Part shown: one piece after another, positions 60,689 to 64,000 of the stretch
How positions within the stretch are numbered: position 1 is the stretch's first letter
How the letters are laid out: the number at the start of each line of letters is the position of its first letter
Source: CBFGTV01 sp965652145
GTDB lineage: Bacteria; Bacillota; Clostridia; Peptostreptococcales; Natronincolaceae
Assembly (NCBI GenBank): GCA_965652145.1
Contig: CBFGTV010000009.1
Location: 1-64,000, forward strand
Direction of reading: 5' to 3'
DNA length: 64,000 bases
The notes under the pieces: model-generated
What the model was told of the DNA's origin: nothing
Databases searched by the model: none
What the model saw: only the letters and a program-made list of their open reading frames with translations
Position numbers and translations under genes: made by a program

Positions 60689-60847
60689 ATGGATAAAGTG
60701 AAGATGCTAAAAAACGAGATTGAATCTTTAAAAGCTCATCTGCGACACCTTATGGAGGAGAAAGCCGACAAACAGAAAATCTTAAAGCTTAATGGCCAGA
60801 TAGACGACTTAATTAACCAGTTCCACGAATTAAGTAAGAAATCATAG
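60689..60847 (+). CDS. Spo0E-like aspartyl-phosphate phosphatase family small protein
   Basis: This 52-residue protein forms two helices: MLKNEIESLKAHLRHLMEEK and ILKLNGQIDDLINQFHEL. The pattern is close to Spo0E-like proteins, in which a helical hairpin ending in an SQELD-type motif removes phosphate from Spo0A. Here the matching part is NGQID, so the key motif is only partly kept. GGGGGGCAG lies before the ATG, a promoter lies upstream and a strong terminator follows, so it is a real unit. The tie to Spo0A is inference. Confidence 0.65.
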   Translation: MDKVKMLKNEIESLKAHLRHLMEEKADKQKILKLNGQIDDLINQFHELSKKS

Positions 60848-60854
60848 TAAAAAC

Positions 60855-60894
60855 AAAACCTTCGGATGTTCACTTCACACTGAAGGTTTTTTTT
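60855..60894 (+). terminator. Terminator of the Spo0E-like gene
   Basis: A 9-bp stem AAAACCTTC/GAAGGTTTT is followed by a run of T on the plus strand, eight bases after the stop. Confidence 0.9.
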
Positions 60895-61047
60895 GACCGA
60901 TCATTAGGTTGATCAAAGGAATACTGAGACTCGACAGGGCCTTTGTGATATATACTCCCTTACCTGACCAAAGCCACGTATTGTTCTGCTCATCTTATGA
61001 TAGCAGACTTAAAAGGGTGAATCAATGGACAGGGGCTTTTTTTCTGC

Positions 61048-61081
61048 AAAAAACTATAGGCCCTGATTATCAGGCCTATAG
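61048..61081 (-). terminator. Terminator of a very small minus-strand gene
   Basis: A stem of at least 9 bp (CTATAGGCC/GGCCTATAG, extended by further pairs) is followed on the minus strand by six T. The only open frame it can serve is the 30-codon one at 61108-61200. Between 60895 and 61047 I see nothing. Confidence 0.8.
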
Positions 61082-61107
61082 AAGGAGGAGGGGGAATAGA
61101 ATATATT

Positions 61108-61200
61108 TCAATATTGAGGGTCTTTCTGCTTTTCATCTCGTCCGTTAAAATCCAGTAAAATATAAAGAGCAATTAAAAATACAATAAAAATTATTTTCAT
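61108..61200 (-). CDS. Putative 30-residue membrane peptide
   Basis: The frame encodes MKIIFIVFLIALYILLDFNG and ten more polar residues, so one membrane helix and a short charged tail. GGTGGTGG lies before the ATG, a weak promoter (TTGTAA-17-TTATAG, 61229-61257) lies upstream and a strong terminator follows 27 bases after the stop. It resembles small membrane peptides that modify larger partners, but no function can be given. Confidence 0.5.
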   Translation of the reverse strand: MKIIFIVFLIALYILLDFNGRDEKQKDPQY

Positions 61201-61490
61201 TTATACCACCACCGAAATTTTTCCAAGACTATAATTAGAGTCTACCATAGTTTACAAGAAAAAACTGCTTTGTAATACACTTTTAACATAAGTGAAAAAT
61301 ATGTAATATTCACTTAGCACACCATTGCAATTCCCTATTAGTTGATTTCTTCACAAAACCAATAACAGTTTTTTTCTCTTCCCCCTTATGATAATATGAT
61401 TGGGTCGTTTACCAAAATCTTCTCATTTATGTTAAAGCTTGTAAAGGGGTCTCTGGTACTAAATGACAAAATCTTCGAAAAAATTTACAT

Positions 61491-61524
61491 AAAAAAATCA
61501 GCGAAGGTCTTCGCTGATTTTTTT
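61491..61524 (-). terminator. Terminator of the GerMN lipoprotein gene
   Basis: A stem of 11 bp or more (AAATCAGCGAA/TTCGCTGATTT), flanked by A and T runs, begins just after the stop. It can act on both strands. The stretch 61258-61490 shows no feature I can support. Confidence 0.9.
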
Positions 61525-61525
61525 C

Positions 61526-62083
61526 TTAGTATCCTATATCCTTTCTGGTTAAGGGTTCCTGAATAAAATAATGAGACATCAGGGTTTCCCTTACGCTTCC
61601 GTCTACATAAATCTGAACCTGTTCAATACCTTCCAGCTCTGTTAAAGAAAGAATCATCTGGGTCAAAATCGAGGTTTCCTGCAGAGAACCTCCATGGAGT
61701 TTATCTCCGGCTAAATTAACATAGGCTGTATTTTCAGCAGTTTCAACACTTAAAACCTTGATTTCTTCTAGGGACGTTGTGATTCCCTCCTCCTGGGGCT
61801 GCTTTTGGAGCTCTGCTAAAACCACTTCCTCCAAGGGTTTTTCCCCCACCAGCACTTCTCTCTTGACGGCAATAGCCTTTTCTAGACTTTCATCACCAGT
61901 GGCAATATATTCTTCATTCATATAATACAGGGTTACCTCAACCTTTTCCCCCTCTGGCTTGGGATCAATAATAATATCTTGATCCTTGTCAGGGTCCTGG
62001 GGTGTTTCTACCGGCTGCCTGCCGCAGGCTGCCAATGATAAAGCCATAATTGCTATCAATAGTATGGTTATTGTTCTTTTCAT
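61526..62083 (-). CDS. GerMN-domain lipoprotein
   Basis: This 185-residue protein has a lipoprotein signal (MKRTITILLIAIMALSLAAC, Cys at residue 20), an acidic linker and a GerMN domain (about 48-175; VEVTLYYMNEEYIATG, VLAELQKQPQEEGI, AYVNLAGDKL). GerMN domains occur in spore germination protein GerM and in lipoproteins next to two-component systems. The start follows GGGAGAG; a longer frame upstream overlaps the kinase gene and is not used. It follows the kinase gene by about 90 bases. Confidence 0.88.
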   Translation of the reverse strand: MKRTITILLIAIMALSLAACGRQPVETPQDPDKDQDIIIDPKPEGEKVEVTLYYMNEEYIATGDESLEKAIAVKREVLVGEKPLEEVVLAELQKQPQEEGITTSLEEIKVLSVETAENTAYVNLAGDKLHGGSLQETSILTQMILSLTELEGIEQVQIYVDGSVRETLMSHYFIQEPLTRKDIGY

Positions 62084-62171
62084 TTTTTTCTCTCCCTTCC
62101 AGACTAATTGCTGCTTTGTAATAACATTATACTCAATATTTATGAAGGGCCGCTGAAGATTTGTAAAGATT

Positions 62172-63581
62172 CTATGAAGGAAGGCTAAAGGAACCTTTAG
62201 GAATGTGGATTGAAAAAATCGTTCCTTCTCCAGACTCGCTCTCAACACTGATTTTCCAGTGATGTACATCAAGTATTCTCTTGACCAGAGAAAGTCCAAT
62301 GCCTGCTCCCCCTGTATCTCTGGAGCGGGAAACATCGGATCTATAAAATTTTTCGAAAATTGCCTCTCGATCTTCCCTACTTATTCCAACACCATTATCG
62401 GCGATCATTAAATGAAGACCATCTCGATTGATTTTATGAGAGATCCTTACAATTTGATGGGCCTTTGATATATCTCGATATTTGATGGCATTATCCATCA
62501 GATTGATAAAAACCTCCTGTATTCGATTGGGATCACACTGAACATAAACTGATTGAGGTAGGTCTATCGTGACGGCTACTGCGGTTTGTTGAATCAGCGG
62601 CCTTAAAATTTTTACTGTATCGGCCAATAAAAGATTTATATCTATTTCTTTAACTTTGATTCCCTGCTCCTCTAGCTTTGTCATGGTCAATAGGGATTGA
62701 ATCAAGCTTGTTAACCGATCAATTTCTGAATCCATATCCTGTAAATATTCTCGATAAATAGCCAAATCATCTTCACCATAAAGTAAGGAATCAATTAGGG
62801 CCTTCATGGAAGCCAAAGGAGTCTTTAATTCATGGGACACATCGCCTATAAATTGGGTTCTACCCTGATCTATACGATATAGCTCCTGGCTCATTTGATT
62901 AAAATTATCTGCCAGTCTTCCCAATTCGTCCTTTGATTTGATTTGTACGGTTTCTCCCAATTGTCCCTGACCAATCCTTTTAGCCGCCTTGGAAAGGGCC
63001 GCAATAGGAGCCGCCATTCGACTACTGGCTATAAAGGCTGCCAGCCCCCCCACCAGGGCAGCAGTAAATGAAACCAAATTAAGCTGTCTTCTAAAATCCC
63101 TTACCTGTTGATAAAGATCCGTAACGGCAGTGGAGATCAATACAATTCCCACCACCTGCCTTTCCCCTTCAATGGTTCTAAAGATTGGTACAGCCACCTG
63201 CAGGATGTCTTCCTGCCGTTCATAATAGCCTAGGGATTCTTGCCCATCCAGGGCTTCCCTTACTTCTTTATTGTTTATCGTCTCCCAATCCAACAGATTA
63301 TAGCTATCTACCAGCACACTTCTCTGGTCATTTACAATTAGAATTCTGCCTTCTATGGACGACCCGTATTGCTTGGTAATTCTTTTTAGATATACCAGGT
63401 CGTTGATGTGGTCTCGACTTAAATTCCCAATAATATTGGCGGTTTTCAAAGTGTTCACCTGAACCTCATTAAATACGGATCGGCTCATATTTTGAACGGC
63501 CATGTAATTCACCAGCACTAAAGGAATAAGAATTAAGAGGGTATAGATGACTGTTAGCTTATTTCTGATTGAAAAGAACAT
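62172..63581 (-). CDS. Sensor histidine kinase with extracytoplasmic sensor and HAMP
   Basis: This 469-residue membrane kinase has two membrane helices (about 8-28 and 160-185) around an extracytoplasmic sensor, a HAMP domain, a HisKA domain (FIGDVSHELKTPLASMKALI; phosphorylated His near residue 250) and a C-terminal ATPase domain (NLMDNAIKYRD, IADNGVGISREDRE, GAGIGLSLVKRILD). It is the partner of the OmpR-type regulator that ends six bases upstream. The signal is unknown. Confidence 0.94.
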   Translation of the reverse strand: MFFSIRNKLTVIYTLLILIPLVLVNYMAVQNMSRSVFNEVQVNTLKTANIIGNLSRDHINDLVYLKRITKQYGSSIEGRILIVNDQRSVLVDSYNLLDWETINNKEVREALDGQESLGYYERQEDILQVAVPIFRTIEGERQVVGIVLISTAVTDLYQQVRDFRRQLNLVSFTAALVGGLAAFIASSRMAAPIAALSKAAKRIGQGQLGETVQIKSKDELGRLADNFNQMSQELYRIDQGRTQFIGDVSHELKTPLASMKALIDSLLYGEDDLAIYREYLQDMDSEIDRLTSLIQSLLTMTKLEEQGIKVKEIDINLLLADTVKILRPLIQQTAVAVTIDLPQSVYVQCDPNRIQEVFINLMDNAIKYRDISKAHQIVRISHKINRDGLHLMIADNGVGISREDREAIFEKFYRSDVSRSRDTGGAGIGLSLVKRILDVHHWKISVESESGEGTIFSIHIPKGSFSLPS

Positions 63582-63587
63582 GCTTAA

Positions 63588-64000
63588 TCAATCCTTTCTA
63601 AAGTAATAGCCTACCCCCCATTTAGTTTGAATATAGGGCTGCTCCTCCTCTTCATCCTTCAGCTTTTCTCTAAGATTTTTTATATGAACATCAATTGTTC
63701 TTGTATCAAAGCAGGGCTCGTTCCAAATATACTGAAATATTTGCTCCCTGGTGAAGACCTGGCCCTTGCTTCTGATTAAAAACTCCAAGATATCAAATTC
63801 CTTGGGGGTCAGATCAATTATTTTGCTTCCAATCGTGACAGAGCGATCGATGGCATTTACCTGAAGGTTTTTTGAACTGAAGGTCACCGTCTTTTTCTGC
63901 TGTTTTTCCATTCGTCTAAAGATGGCCCTGATTCTGGCAATCAGTTCCCGGGTGTTAAAGGGCTTCGTCATATAATCATCGGCCCCCAGCTCCAGGCCTA
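63588..64000 (-). CDS. OmpR-type response regulator, 5' end cut by window edge
   Basis: This is the C-terminal part (about 137 residues) of a response regulator. The end of the receiver domain is seen (LELGADDYMTKPFNTRELIARIRAI cut here for length; the conserved Lys is in MTKPF) and the full winged-helix DNA-binding domain follows (LTPKEFDILEFLIRSKGQVF, TIDVHIKNLREKL). About 85 N-terminal residues with the phosphorylated Asp lie outside the window. It forms an operon with the kinase and the GerMN lipoprotein. Confidence 0.92.
   Translation of the reverse strand, partial: GLELGADDYMTKPFNTRELIARIRAIFRRMEKQQKKTVTFSSKNLQVNAIDRSVTIGSKIIDLTPKEFDILEFLIRSKGQVFTREQIFQYIWNEPCFDTRTIDVHIKNLREKLKDEEEEQPYIQTKWGVGYYFRKD

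Noticed and set aside
61526..62335. A longer GerMN protein start at 62335
   Set aside because: The extension overlaps the kinase C-terminus and would bury the lipoprotein signal. The later ATG gives a clean signal peptide.
1..64000. CRISPR arrays, tRNA or rRNA genes, prophage or insertion-sequence transposase genes
   Set aside because: I looked for regular short repeats, cloverleaf features, conserved rRNA segments and transposase motifs and found none that hold up.

Overview
The window looks like chromosomal DNA of a motile, low-GC, probably spore-forming anaerobe of the class Clostridia. The evidence is a Gram-positive flagellar gene order (flgM-flgN-flgK-flgL-yviE-fliW-csrA-hag and flaG-fliD-fliS-fliT-hpf), SLH-anchored surface proteins, a rubrerythrin, a SAM-I riboswitch before metK, a Spo0E-like small protein and a candidate raiA RNA. 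An Alkaliphilus/Tindallia/Natronincola-like lineage fits, but no rRNA is present to settle it. Nearly all genes are on the minus strand, so transcription mostly runs from high to low coordinates.

Layout from low to high coordinates. (1) 1-5.9 kb: a YesM/YesN-type two-component system followed by a TRAP transporter (dctP, dctQ and a dctM cut by the window edge). (2) 6-10.4 kb: hpf, a cluster of phased DnaA boxes, a structured RNA that I call raiA RNA, then the fliT/fliS/fliD/flaG filament-cap operon behind a sigma-D promoter. (3) 10.4-13.9 kb: a plus-strand class IV aminotransferase, a patch of gene remnants (including a 3' piece of kptA) beside a macro-domain gene, and speE. (4) 14.1-21.8 kb: a beta-disaccharide PTS operon with its own HPr and a MupG-like hydrolase, driven by a sigma-54 promoter and a LevR-type activator. 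(5) 22-27 kb: a branched-chain amino acid ABC transporter. (6) 27-35 kb: a 1600-residue S-layer-anchored family 9 pectate lyase, a YvyF paralogue, a rubrerythrin with a Cys-rich partner, and an SLH-anchored lytic transglycosylase. (7) 35-58 kb: a motility and flagellin-glycosylation region: HDOD protein, YjfB, a four-gene set for a UDP-diacetamido-hexuronic acid, an AsnB-like amidotransferase, two large TPR glycosyltransferases, hag, csrA/fliW, flgL/K/N/M, yvyF, comFC and recD2. (8) 58-64 kb: metK with its riboswitch, a small membrane exporter, two very small genes, and a response regulator/kinase/GerMN lipoprotein set cut by the right edge.

How the parts work together. Flagellin output appears to be set by sigma-D promoters (flgM, hag, flaG), the CsrA/FliW switch on the hag leader, and a terminator plus a long hairpin that separate hag from its glycosylation genes. 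The glycosylation genes can plausibly make and attach an (amidated) diacetamido-hexuronic acid. Carbon use is linked by cre-like sites near the TRAP operon, the PTS operon and the pectate lyase. The strongest non-coding signals are the helically phased DnaA boxes between hpf and the raiA RNA and the compact promoter-RNA-terminator unit of that RNA.
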